DNA from: Liolophura sinensis
Taxonomy: Eukaryota > Mollusca > Polyplacophora > Chitonida > Chitonidae
Direction: 5' to 3'
DNA: 60,000 bases
Assembly (NCBI RefSeq): GCF_032854445.1
Contig: NC_088301.1
Coordinates: 52,503,187 to 52,563,186 of the forward strand
Part shown: piece after piece, positions 9,967 to 22,728 of the stretch
Numbering within the stretch: position 1 is the stretch's first letter
Layout of the letters: each line of letters starts with the position of its first letter
Position numbers and translations under genes: made by a program
The notes under the pieces: generated by a model
What the model was told of the DNA's origin: nothing
Seen by the model: the letters and a program-made list of their open reading frames with translations, nothing else
Databases searched by the model: none

Positions 9967-12900
9967 CTCCTCCTAGTATTGGGCACACTTCCCAACAGGA
10001 CTCAGTTCAGAAATTCTGGTATCTGGTGTGTGCTGGTGTTGACAACGAACTAGCACTATCAGATGCTTGGGAGGGGCATACTTTCCAACTTGACTCCATG
10101 AAGAAATTCTAGTTCCCTTCCTAGTATCTGGTATGTGCTGATGTTCACAGCTAATTAGCACAATCAGATGCTTGGGAGGGGTACATTTCCTAACAGGATT
10201 ACTCATTTCAGAAATTCTAAATTCTCTTCCTAGTATCTCGTATGTGCTGGTGTTGACAATGAACTAGCACTATCAGATGCTTGGGAGGGGTACATTTCCA
10301 ACTTGATGACTCCAATAAAACATTCTAGTTCCCTTCCTGGTATCTGGTGTGCTGGTGTTGATAACTAACTAGCACTATCAGATGCCTGGGAGCGGCACAC
10401 TTCCCAACTTGATGACTCCATCAAGAAATTCTAAATTCACTTCCTGGTATGTGCTCGTGTTGTCAACTAACTAGCACTACCAGATGTTTAGGAAGGCACA
10501 CTTCCCAACTTGATGACTCCATTAAGAAATTCTAGATCCCTTCCCGGTATCTGGTATGTGCTGGTGTTGATAACTAACTAGCACTATCAGATGCATGGAA
10601 GGGGCACACTTCCCATCTTGATGACTCCATGAAGAAATTGTAAGTTCCCTTCCAAGTATCTGGTATGTGCTGGTGTTGACAACCAACAAGCACTACCAGA
10701 TGCTTGGGAGGGGCACATTTCCTGACCTGATGACTCCATTAAGAAATTCTAGTATCCTTCCTAGTATGTGGTATGTGCTGGTGTTGACAAAAAACTAGCA
10801 CTATCAGATGCTTGGGAGGAGCACACTTCCTGACTTGATGACTCTATTAGGATATTTTAAATTCACTTCCTAGTATCTGGTATGTGCTCGCGTTGACAAC
10901 TAGCGCTATCAGATGCGTGGGAGGAGCACACTTCCGCACCTGATGACTCCATTAAGAAGCACTATCTAGCTATCACTACCTAGCACTATCAAATGCTTGG
11001 GAAGGAACACTTTCCAACTTGATAACTCCATTAAGAACTTGTAGTTCCTTACTAATATGAGCCATGTGGTGGTGTTAACTTACCAGCACCATCAGATGCT
11101 TGGGATGGGCACACTCGTTAATTTGATGACTCCATTAAGAAATTCTAAATTCACTTCTTAGTATCTCGTATCTGCTGGCGTTAACAGCTAACTAGCACTA
11201 CCAGATGCTTGGGAGGTGCTCATTTTCTAACTTGATGACTCCATTAAAAATTCTAGTTCCCTTCCTGGTAGTTGGTATGTGCTTGTGTTGAAAACGAACT
11301 AGCACTATCAGATGCTTGGGAAGGCACACTTTCCAAATTGATGACTGGATTAAGAAAGTCTAGTTCCCTTCCTAGTATCTGTTATGTGCTGGTGTTAGCT
11401 AACTAGCACTATCAGATGCTTGGGAGGGGCACACTGTCCAACTTGATGACTATTAGGATATTCTAAATTCTCTTCCTACCATCTGGTATGTGCTCGTGTT
11501 GACAACGAACTAGCACTATCAGATGCTTGGAAAGGCACACTTTCCAACTTGATGACTCTATTTAGAAATTCTAGTTCCCTTCCTGGTATCTGGTGTTGGT
11601 TGGTGTTGACAACTAACTAGCACTATCAGGTGCTTGGGAGGGGCAAACAGGATGACTGAGTTCAGAAATTCTACATTCCTTGCCTAGTATCTGCTCAGGT
11701 TGACAACTAACTAGCACAATCGGATGCTTGGGAGGGCACACTTCCTAACTTGATGACTCCATTAAGAAATTCTAAATTCATTTCCTGGTATCTGGTATGT
11801 GCTCATGTTGTTAATTAACTAGCACTACCAGATGTTTAGGAAGGCACACTTCCCAACTTGATGACTCCATGAAGAAATTCTAAGTTCCCTTCCTAGTATC
11901 TGGTACCTGGTATGTGCTGGTTTTGACAACCAACTAGCATATTAGATGCTTGGGAGGGGCACACTTCCGAACTTGGTGACTCCATAAACAAATTGTAAGT
12001 TCCCTTCCCAGTATCTGGTATGTGCTGGTGTTGACAACCAACAAGCACTACCAGATACTTGGGAGGGGCACACTTCCCGACTTGATGACACCATTAAGAA
12101 ATTCTATGTTCCCTTCCTGGTATCTGGTGTGTTCTGGTGTTGACAACTAACTAGCACTATCAGATGCCTGGGAGGGGCACACTTCCCAACTTGATGACTC
12201 CATCAAGAAATTCTAAATTCACTTCCTGGTATCTGGTATGTGATCGTGTTGTCAACTAACTAGCACTACCAGATGTTTAGGAAGGCACACTTCCCAACTT
12301 GATGACTCCATTAAGAAATTCTAGATCCCTTCCAGGTATCTGGTATGTGCTGGTGTTGATAACTAACTAGCACTATCAGATGCATGGAAGGGGCACACTT
12401 CCCATCTTGATGACTCCATGAAGAAATTCTAGTTCCTTTCCTGGTATCTGGTGTGTGCTGGTGTTGACAACTAGCACTATCAGATGCTTGGGAGGGAAAC
12501 ACTTCCCAACTTGATGACTCCATTAAAACATTCTAGTTCCCTTCCTAGTATGTGGTATGTGCTGGTGTTGACAAATAACTAGCACTATCAGATGCTTGGG
12601 AGGGACACACTTCCCGACTTGATGACTCCATTAAAACATTCTAGTTCCCTTCCCAGTTTGTGGTATGTGCTGGTGTTAACAACCAACTAGCACTATCAGA
12701 TGCTTGGGAGGGACATACTTCCCGACTTGATGACTCCATTAAAACATTCTAGTTCCCTTCCTAGTATGTGGTATGTGCTGGTGTTGACAACCAACTAGCA
12801 CTATCAGATGCTTGGGAGGGCTACATTTTCTAACTTGATGACTCCAATAAAACATTCTAGTTCCATTCATAGTATCTGGTATGTGCTAGTGTTAACTAAC

Positions 12901-15900
12901 TAGCACTATCAAATGCTTGGGAAGGCACACTTCCTAACTTGATGACTCCACTAAGAAATTCTAAATTCACTTCCTGGTATCTGTTATGTGCTCATGTTGT
13001 CAACTAACTAGCACTACCAGATATTTGGGAAGGCACACTTCCCAACTTGATGACTCCATTAAGAAATTCTAAATACACTTCCTAGTATCTGGTATGTGCT
13101 GGTGTTGACAACTACCACTATCAGATGATTGAAGGGGCACACTTCCTGACTTGATGACTCCATTAAGACATTATAGTTCCCTTTCTAGTATGTGGTATGT
13201 GCTGGTGTTGACAACCAACTAGCACTATCTGATGCTTGGGAGGGGCACATTTCCCCACTTGATGACTCCAAGTAGAAATTGTCAGTTTCCTTCCCAGTAT
13301 CTGGTATGTGCTGGTGTGGACAACCAACAAGCACTACTAGATGCTTGGGAGGGGCACATTTCTCAACTTGATGACTCCATTAAGACATTCTAGTTCCCTT
13401 TCTAGTATGTGGTATGTGCTGGTGTTGACAACCAACTAGCACTATCAGATGCTTGGGAGGGGCACATTTCCCAACTTGATGACTATTAAGATATTCTAAA
13501 TTCACTTCTTAGTATCTGGTATGTGCTCACATTGACAACTAACTAGCACTATCAGATGCTTGGGAGGGGCACACTTCCCAACTTGATGACTCTGTGTAGA
13601 AATTGTCAGTTTCCTTCCTAGTATCTGGTATGTGCTGGTGTTGACAACCAAGAAGCACTACCAGATGCTTGGGAGGGGCACACTTCCCGACTTGATGACT
13701 CCATTAAGATATTCTAAATTCACTTCCTAGTATCTGGTATGTGCTCGTGTTGACAACTAACTAGCACTATTAGATTCTTGGGAAGGCCGACTTTCCAACT
13801 TGATGACTCCATTAAATAATTCTAGTTCCCTTCCTACTATCTGGTATGTGCACGTGTTGTCAACTAACTAACACTATCATATGCTTGGGAAGGCATACTT
13901 CCCAACTTGATGACTCAATTAAGAAATTCTAAGTAGTATCTGGTATGAGCTGGTGTTGACAAACAATTAGCACTATCAGATGCTTGGGAGTAGTACATTT
14001 CCCAACTTGATGACTTCATTAAAACATTCTAGTTCCCTTCCTAGTATCTGGTATGTGCTGGTGTTAACTGGCACTATCAAATGCTTAGGAAGGCGCACTT
14101 CCCAACTTGATGACTCCATTAAGAAATTCTAAGTTCCCTTTCTAGTATCTAGTATGTGCTGGTGTTGACAATGAACTAGCACTATCAGATGCTTGGGAAG
14201 GCACACTTTCCAACTTGAGGACTCCATTAAGAAAGTCTAGTTCCCTTCTTAGTATCTGGTATGTGCTCGTGTTGACAACTAACTAGCACTATCAGATGCT
14301 TGGGAGGGGCACACTTCACAACTTGATGACTCCATTAAGATATTATAAATTCACTTCCTACTGTGTGGTATGTGCTGGTGTTGACAACTAACTAGCACTA
14401 TCAGATGCTTGGGAGGGCTACATTTTCTAACTTGATGACTCCAATAAAACATTCTAGTTCCATTCATAGTATCTGGTATGTGCTAGTGTTAACTAACTAG
14501 CACTATCAAATGCTTGGGAAGGCACACTTCCCAACTTTATGACTCCACTAAGAAATTCTAAAATCACTTCCTGGTATCTGGTATGTGCTCGTGTTGTCAA
14601 CTAACTAGCACTACCAAATGTTCAGGAAGGCACACTTCCCGACTTGATGACTCCATTAAGAAATTCTAAATCCCTTCGTAGTATGTGGTATATGCTCGTG
14701 TTGACAACCAACTAGCACTATCAGATACTTGGGAGGGGTACACTTCTCGACCTGATGACTCCATTAAGAAATTCTAGTTCCTTTCCTAGTATCTGGAATG
14801 TGCTGGTGTTGACAACTATCTAGCACTAGATGCTAGGAAAGGCACACTTCCCGACTTGATGACTTCATTAAGAAATTCTAAGTACCCTTCCTAGTATCTG
14901 GTATGTGCTGGTGTTGACAACTAACTAGCACTACCAGATGCTTGGGAGGGGCACACTTCCCAACTTGATGACTCCATTAAGAAATTCTATGTTCCCTTCC
15001 TAGCATTTAGTATGTGCTGGTGTTGACAACTAACTAGCACTATCAGATGCTTGGGAGGGGCACATTTCCCAACTTGATGACTCCAAAGAGAAATTCTAAA
15101 TTCACTTCTTAGTATCTCGTATGTGCTGGTGTTGAAACTAACTCGCACTATCAGATGCTTGGGAGGGGCACACTTCCCAACTTGATGACTCCATGTAGAA
15201 ATTGTCATTTCCCTTCCCAGTATTTGGTATGTGCTGGTGTTGACAACCATCAAGCACTACCAGATGCTTGGAAGGGTCACACTTCCCAACTTGATGACTC
15301 CATTAAGACATTCTAGTTCCCTTCCTAGTATGTGGTATGTGCTTGTGTTGACAACGAACTAGCACTATCAGATGCTTGGGAAGGCACACTTTCCAACTTG
15401 ATGACTGCATTAAGAAAGTCTAGTTCCCTTCCTAGTATCTGTTATGTGCTGGTGTTAGCTAACTAGCACTATCAGATGCTTGGGAGGGGCACACTGTCCA
15501 ACTGGATGACTCTATTGGGATATTCTAAATTCTCTTCCTACCATCTGGTATGTGCTCATGTTGACAACGAACTAGCACTATCAGATGCTTGGAAAGGACA
15601 ACTTTCCAACTTGATGACTCCATTTAGAAATTCTAGTTCCCTTCCTGGTATCTGGTGTGTGCTGGTGTTGACAACTAACTAGCACTATCAGATGCTTGGG
15701 AGGGAAACACTTCCCAACTTGAGGACTCCATTAAAACATTCTAGTTCCCTTCCTAGTATGTGGTATGTGCTGGTGTTGACAACTAACTAGCACTATCAGA
15801 TGCTTGGGAGGGAAACACTTCCCAACTTGAGGACTCCATTAAAACATTCTAGTTCCCTTCCTAGTATGTGGTATGTGCTGGTGTTGACAACTAACTAGCA

Positions 15901-18900
15901 TTATCAGATCCTTGGGAGGGACACACTTCCCGACTTGATGACTCCATTAAAACAATCTAGTTCCCTTCCTAGTATGTGGTATGTGCTGGTGTTGACAACC
16001 AACTAGCACTATCAGACGCTTGGGAAGGCACACTTTCCAACTTGATGACTGCATTAAGAAAGTCTAGTTCCCTTCCTAGTATCTGTTATGTGCTCATGTT
16101 AACTAACTAGCACTACCAGATGCTTGGGAGGGGGTCACTTCCCAACTTGATGACTGCATTTAGAAATTTTAGTTCCCTTCCTGGTATCTAGTGTGTGCTG
16201 GTGTTAACTAACTAGCACTACAGATGCTTGGGAGTGGCACATTTCCCCACTTGATGACTCCATTAAGAAATTCTAAATTCACTTCCTAGTATCTGGTATG
16301 TGCTCATGTTGACAACTAACTAGCACTTTAAGATGCTTGGGAAGGCACACTTCTCAACTTGATAACTCCACGAAGAAATTGTAAGTTACCTTCCTAGTAT
16401 CTGCTATGAGCTGGTGTTAACTACTATTACTATCAGATGCTTGGGACGGGTACATTTCGCAAATTGATGACTCCATTAAAACATTCTAGTTCCATTCCTA
16501 GTAAATGGTATGTGCTGGTGTTAACTATCTAGCACTATCAAATGCTTGGGAAAGCACAGTTCCCAACTTGATGACTCCATTTAGAAATTCTAAGTTCCCT
16601 TCCTTCTACTTGGTATGTCCTTGTGTTAACAATGAACTAGCAGATGCTTGGGAAGGCACACTTTCCAACTTGATGACTCCATTAAGAAAGTCTAGTTCCA
16701 TTCCTAGTATGTGTTATGTGCTGGTGTTAACTAACTAGTACTATCAGATGCTTGGGAGGGGCCCACTTCCCAACTTGATAACTCCATAAAGAAATTCTAA
16801 GTTCCCTTCCTAGTATCTGTTACCTGGTATGTGCTCGTGTTGAAAACTAACACTATCAGATGCTTGGGAAGGCACACTCCCCAACTTGATCACTCCATTA
16901 AATAATTCTAGTTCCCTTCCTAGTATCTGGTATGTGCTCGTGTTGACAACCAATTAGCACTATCAGATGCTTGGGAGGGGCACATTTCCTAACTTGATGA
17001 CTCCTTTAAGAAATTCTAAATTCACTTCCTGGTATCTGGTATGTGCTCATGTTGTCAACTAACTAGCACTACCAGATATTTGGGAAGGCACACTTCCCAA
17101 CTTGATGACTCCATTAAGAAATTCTAAATTCACTTCCTAGTATCTGGTATGTGCTGGTGTTGACAACTAGCACTATCAGATGACTGAAGGGGCACACTAC
17201 CTGACTTGACTCCATTAAGACATTATATTCCCTTCCTAGTATCTGGTATGCGCTGGTGTTGACACCAACTAGCACTATCTGATGCTTGGGAGGGGCACAT
17301 TTCCCAACTTGATGACTCCAAGTAGAAATTGTCAGTTTCCTTCCCAGTATCTGGTATGTGCTGGTGTTGACAACCAACAAGCACTACCAGATGCTTGGGA
17401 GGGGCAAATTTCCCAACTTGATGACTCCATTGACATTCTAGTTCCCTTCCTAGTATGTGGTATGTGCTTGTGTTGTCAACCAACTAGCACTATCAGATGC
17501 TTGGAAGGGGCACATTTCCCAACTTGATGACTATTAAGATATTCTAAATTCACTTCCTAGTATCTGGTATGTGCTCGCATTGACAACTAACTAGCACTAT
17601 CAGATGCTTGGCAGGGGCACACTTCCCAACATGATGACTCCATGTAGAAATTGTCAGTTTCCTTCCCAGTATCTGGTATGTGCTGGTGTTGACACCCAAC
17701 AAGCACTACCAGATGCTTGGGAGGGGCACACTTCTCAACTTGATGACTCCATTAAGACATTCTAGTTCCCTTCCTAGTATGTGGTATGTGCTGGTGTTGA
17801 CAACCAACTAGCACTATCAGATGCTTGGGAGGGGCACATTTCCCAACTTGATGACTCCTTTAAGATATTCTAAATTCACTTCCTAGTATCTGGTATGTGC
17901 TCACATTGACAACTAACTAGCACTATCAGATGCTTGGGAGGGGCACACTTCCCAACTTGAAGACTCCATGTAGAAATTGTCAGTTTCCTTCCCAGTATCT
18001 GGTATGTGCATGTGTTGACAACCAACAAGCACTACCAGATGCTTGGGAGGGGCACACTTCCCGACTTGATGACTCCATTAAGACATTCTAGTTCCCTTCC
18101 TAGTATGTGGTATGTGCTGGTGTTGACAACCAACTAGCACTATCAGATGCTTGGGAGGGGCACATTTCCCAACTTGATGACTCCATTAAGATATTCTAAA
18201 TTCACTTCCTAGTATCTGGTATGTGCTCGTGTTGACAACTAACTAGCACTATTAGATTCTTGGGAAGGCCGACTTTCCAACTTGATGACTCCACGAAGAA
18301 ATTCTAAGTTCCCTTCCTAATATCTGGTACCTGGTATGTGCTCATGTTGAAAACTAACTAGTATTATCAGATGCTTGGGAAGGCAAACTTCCCTACTTGA
18401 TGACTCCATTAAATTTTTAGTTCCCTTCCTACTATCTGGTATGTGCACGTGTTGTCAACTAACTAACACTATCATATGCTTGGGAAGGCATACTTCCCAA
18501 CTTGTTGACTCAATTAAGAAATTCTAAGTAGTATCTGGTATGAGCTGGTGTTGACAAACAATTAGCACTATCAGATGCTTGGGGGTAGCACATTTCCCAA
18601 CTTGATGACTCCATTAAAACATTCTAGTTCCCTTCCTAGTATCTGGTATGTGCTGGTGTTAACTGGCACTATCAAATGCTTGGGAAGGCGCAGTTCCCAA
18701 CTTGATGACTCCATTAAGAAATTCTAAGTTCCCTTTCTAGTATCTAGTATGTGCTAGTGTTGACAATGAACTAGCACTATCAGATGCTTGGGAAGGCACA
18801 CTTTCCAACTTGAGGACTCCATTAAGAAAGTCTAGTTCCCTTCCTAGTATCTGGTATGTGCTCGTGTTGACAACTAACTAGCACTATCAGATGCTTGGGA

Positions 18901-19545
18901 GGGGCACACTTCACAACTTGATGACTCCATTAAGATATTATAAATTCACTTCCTAGTATCTGGTATGTGCTAACATTGACAACTAACTAGCACTATCAGA
19001 TGCCTGGGAGGGGCACATTTCCCAACTTGATGACTCCATTAAAAAATTCTAGTTCCCTTCCTGGTATCTGGTGTGTGCTGGTGTTGACAACTAACTAGCA
19101 CTATTAGATGTTTGGGAGGGGCACACTTCTCAACTTGATGACTCCATTAAGAAATTCTGGTTCCCTTCCTAGTATCTGGTATGTGCTCGTGTTGTCAACT
19201 AACTAGCACTATCAGATGTTTGGGAAGGTACACTTCCCAACTTGATGACTCCATTAAGAAATTCTAGTTCCCTTCCTGGTAACTGGTATGTGCTTGTGTT
19301 GACAACTAACTAGCACTATCAGATGCTTGGCAGGGGCACACTTCCCAACTTGATGACTCCATTAAGATATTCAAAATTCACTTCCTAGTATCTGGTATGA
19401 GCTGGTGTTGACAACCAACTAGTACTATCAGATGCTTGAGAGGAGAACACTTTCCAATATGATGACCCCATTAAGAAATTCTGTTCAGGAAACAAGAACA
19501 TTATCAGGTGTTTGGGAGAGAAACAAATCCTAATCCGGTAAGTTC
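9967..19545 (+). repeat. Tandem array of about 90 hairpin units (~108 bp each)
   Basis: A near-continuous head-to-tail array; my hand count of 5' arms gives about 89 units, mostly 105-110 bp apart. Each unit has a hairpin: TTCCTAGTATCTGGTATGTG, loop side CTGGTGTTGACAACTAA, then CTAGCACTATCAGATGCTTG and GGAGGG. A spacer of about 45 bp follows (CACACTTCCCAACTTGATGA, CTCCATTAAGAAATTCTAG). Variants recur: GTATGTGG for GTATCTGG, CTCGTG for CTGGTG, and units with shortened loops. Open frames across the array are by-products of the periodicity and not genes. The array lies wholly inside a GRIP intron, antisense to GRIP. Confidence 0.95.
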
Positions 19546-19660
19546 AGGAATTGGATGTACAGTTACTAGGCTTTCGAATGTGCTGATCTTTAAAGCTTTC
19601 TAGCTTCACCTGATGTTATGGCATATAGTGGGATTCAATATGTACATAGATACAACTTAC

Positions 19661-19806
19661 CAGAGTCAGGTAGTTCATATTCCACCTCTAGAACAACTCT
19701 GTCTCCAGCATTTTTTAGTAAGTTCACAATTTCTTCATGTTTTAGACTAGCTGTACGGATTCCATTGACAGAGATAATGTTATCGCCAACTTGCAGGGCA
19801 TCACTC
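19661..19806 (-). CDS. GRIP: GRIP exon 5, end of PDZ1
   Basis: A 146-nt exon. It completes PDZ1 with [20 protein letters not shown], then helix B ([12 protein letters not shown]) and the final strand [13 protein letters not shown], almost identical to vertebrate GRIP1 at that point. Acceptor is gaacag, donor is gtaagttg. The next coding exon is 13.5 kb away, across the hairpin array. Confidence 0.95.
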
Positions 19807-20171
19807 CTGTTCATGAAGAGAAAAGCAAAAAAGTGTTGGATCAACATCATGTGCACAGGACAAAAAATTAAGGTCCAGCACTGTCTTCAGCAATCTTCAC
19901 CTGGAATACAACATGCAGACATAGATGTATGTTAGCCTCATAAAGCCAGTTTCAGTTTCTTCTTTGTTTTCAGTGTTAACATGAAAGAGATCTATTGCTT
20001 CAATACAGACAACAATATTTCAGCATTAAAAACTCTGTATACAAACACAATGATTAGACAAACTGAAACATACACATATTATGGCTAAGACTGTATCGCT
20101 TGCAGACAAGTTGGGTATGAATGGATGTTTTGTTGCCCTTGGTAATAGGTACAATAAATATTTCACAGTAC

Positions 20172-20235
20172 CTGTGAGCTATTCCTCCAGCCCTAATACT
20201 GGAAATATGGGAGCGCTGGCCTTTGTCTGTTCCAC
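20172..20235 (-). CDS. GRIP: GRIP exon 4, middle of PDZ1
   Basis: A 64-nt exon encoding GTDKGQRSHISSIRAGGIAH and the first two bases of an Arg codon. It gives the PDZ strand-B to strand-C part, with the IRAGGIAHR turn typical of GRIP PDZ1. Acceptor is ccaaag, donor is gtactgtg, phase is 1 in and 2 out. The domain is cut inside the Arg codon, as in the other PDZ domains of this gene. Confidence 0.9.
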
Positions 20236-20860
20236 CTTTGGAAGGAAATTTGGAGAAAGTTTGTATTTGCAAACTGAGATTTTTTACACAAAAGTGAATG
20301 ATAAATATCATGTCCTACGAGATTAAAAGTATCAACTGCCACATCCATGAGATCTGATACTGTTGTGAAAGAAAACAGCATTGAGACAGAAGAGCTGATT
20401 AAAGCATAATGCCTGATATTATCATTACATAAAATTAGTGGACAACATTAAACTAGGTTTACATGTAAACTAGGTCAATACCATTCAAAATGCAAATGAA
20501 AAACTGAAGTTTCATTAGGCTTAAGATGAACAATAATTTGTAAGTACATCCACAAATCCAAGAACTGTAAATGTGTAGTTCTTCTTACAAGCCCTCTTTA
20601 CAAGGTGTAGACAGGCACCTTTCCATCATTCATCCCTCACTTTTGTTCATACTCTTGGTACTGAATTATCTAAAAATGTTTCTGCTCCTCCATGCTGCTT
20701 AGATGCCATAACTGAGATTTGACAATTTTTAAATAACTGAATTTCAGGATGAATTATATTGTATTCAAGAATTTTCTCCTGAAATTTAATTTATAGTGTT
20801 TGTTTTCTGGCTCCATCATGTACAGAGGAAAAACTCTAAAAAACATCTAAGTAAGTTTAC
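20236..20860. other. Introns between exons 2 and 5 of GRIP (19.8-22.7 kb)
   Basis: Covers the intron between exons 4 and 3. The neighbouring introns (19,807-20,171 and 20,933-22,659) are similar. I see no repeat, RNA gene or additional exon in them. Confidence 0.5.
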
Positions 20861-20932
20861 CTGATATTGTAAGCCCTAGACCACACCCTTCCTGCTTGAG
20901 AAGCTCCACCACAGCTATCCCTCTCCTTTCCT
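20861..20932 (-). CDS. GRIP: GRIP exon 3, start of PDZ1
   Basis: A 72-nt exon with acceptor gttttcag and donor gtaaactt. It encodes GIAVVELLKQEGCGLGLTIS, the first beta strand and carboxylate-binding loop (GLGL) of PDZ1. It is close to vertebrate GRIP PDZ1, which has VVEL...LGLTVSG. Phase is 1 to 1. Confidence 0.9.
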
Positions 20933-22659
20933 CTGAAAACAGAAAGACATAAAAAAGTAGATGGAATATGCTAAACAGGTGTTTCACAGTTTGCAGTAAT
21001 GGCCTATATGCATATAAATTCATAAATGTTCCAAATTTCTAATAATTTTGATTTTAGGGAAGGCAAGTATGATGCACAGAGCATACACCTCTAACTTATG
21101 AACCAACTCATTCTGTTACAATTGTGTTCAAATAGTCCCTGATATTTTATGTCTTTTTGTGGCAGAAAATGGTCTTCATCAAATGCCAACACTGGGACAA
21201 CTGCTACCCATTTCCACTGCTTGCATGCTCCAGGATTAAATCGATACTTTTACATCTGCAAATTTTACATCCAACACTTTCATCACAAAAATATGTGCAC
21301 TGTTTTTTGGAATCAGAAATGATAACCTACAGTTGACTATAGTTACTTTAGACATACTGGACAAATCAGCTCTTATTTGTTTGTAGTTAAAAAAATTTTG
21401 GCTTCAAAGAGAAGTTTCTGATGGTTGAGAAGTTACAGTCACACTTCATTGCAAAAGCAAACATTCATCGGCATTATGGGTGAACATGGGTTTCTAAGAT
21501 AACAGAAGCTTCTAGAGAGATATAGGTTCTGATGTCTGGATATCAGGACAAGCCAATGTACAAAATGGGGCTGTAACTTAGTCAGCTTTGAAGGCCAACA
21601 GGTTAAAATGTCAGAAATGTTTGCTTTGAACCACTGCCAGAATTTCACCCACAGTACAAATGTATTCTTCCAGGGAGACAAGTTTATGACTGGTCCAGTC
21701 ATCCCATGCTTCAGCTGTCACTGAGAAACCTTCACATACATCTAAGAGATCAAGCACTTGAATGTATTTGGAATGTGCAACTACAAACTTATCCAATCAT
21801 AGAATACATCCTAAACTGTGGTGACATTAGCTTCACAATCATAATATTAGATATACCTTAGTGAGATGACAGGAAAGTATATGATGTTAGGAGCCCTTGT
21901 ATTGTTCAGGCATTAGCCTGTATCATCACTATCATCTCACAGAGCAGCTGCATGTACATTTATAAAAAAAAATTTATCATGCAAAATACTCAATTCCATA
22001 TGTACTGGCAAATCATTTCAGAAGAATATAGATGTCCTCCAAGTGACTGTTCCTTTCCAATGAAAACTGGAGTATTTTAGATGATGAAGTTCTGTATACC
22101 TCTGTCAAAATTTATAATGCCACTACCATATTACATGAATAGAGTTGAACTTCCCATCTGTTTCCTATCTCTCTGGTGTTGACCTACTTTCTTGATTTTT
22201 TTAAAAATGTAAGTTAAATCTAAATAAATCTTAGAACAAGTACCACACTAGGAAGTACCCACACACAGATCTGTTCACAATGGTATTAATGTCAATGTAA
22301 GCAAACTGAAGAAAACCCTGTCAAAATGATATGCTTCCCTAAATATGTGTGTTGTTCTATTATGTGTTTGTCATGCATTCCCACTGCTGCACGTGGTAAA
22401 ACAATTTCACCATACTTATTTCTTACAATTTACAATACAGTCAACTTCGTAACATTAATACCTTGGGGCCTTGCCATTCTCCAAGCATGACCTCCAGCTT
22501 GCCATACAATCTATTAAGCTATTTATACCATCCTTGTCTTTGAGAAAGCTCTTAGTAATCACAGTTGGTGAAGATGATCTGTGGCTGATACAGAAACCCA
22601 ATACAGCAGACAACCAGTATAGGGTGACCAAAGATATCATATCTATGGATTGTACTTAC

Positions 22660-22728
22660 CATCAATCTCTTGCCTGGAATTGGCATCAGCACTGGCTCCT
22701 TCTCCAGATCGCCTGTACTCTAGTGACT
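22660..22728 (-). CDS. GRIP: GRIP common exon 2, N-terminal linker
   Basis: A 69-nt exon with acceptor cttcttag and donor gtaagtac. It encodes 22 residues (SLEYRRSGEG...RQEID) in the register set by either first exon (phase 1 in, phase 1 out). It sits where vertebrate GRIP1 has a short Arg/Ser-containing linker just before PDZ1. It is supported by phase and splice sites more than by sequence conservation. Confidence 0.75.

Larger units (their letters stand above)
6190..19660. other. 13.5-kb GRIP intron between PDZ1 and PDZ2
   Basis: The intron that hosts the hairpin cluster and array. Bases 6190-6639 and 9750-9966 show nothing further. No GRIP exon is missing here: exon 5 ends in phase 1 and exon 6 starts in the matching phase, and PDZ1 and PDZ2 are complete. 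Confidence 0.85.

Noticed and set aside
8787-17527. Many open frames of 60-90 codons on both strands between 8.8 and 17.5 kb with recurring protein words
   Set aside because: They follow the ~108-bp repeat period; a 108-bp unit is divisible by three, so frames repeat. They are by-products of the satellite.
9967-19545. CRISPR-like array
   Set aside because: Units are ~108 bp with both hairpin and spacer repeated; there are no unique spacers, and the host is a eukaryote.
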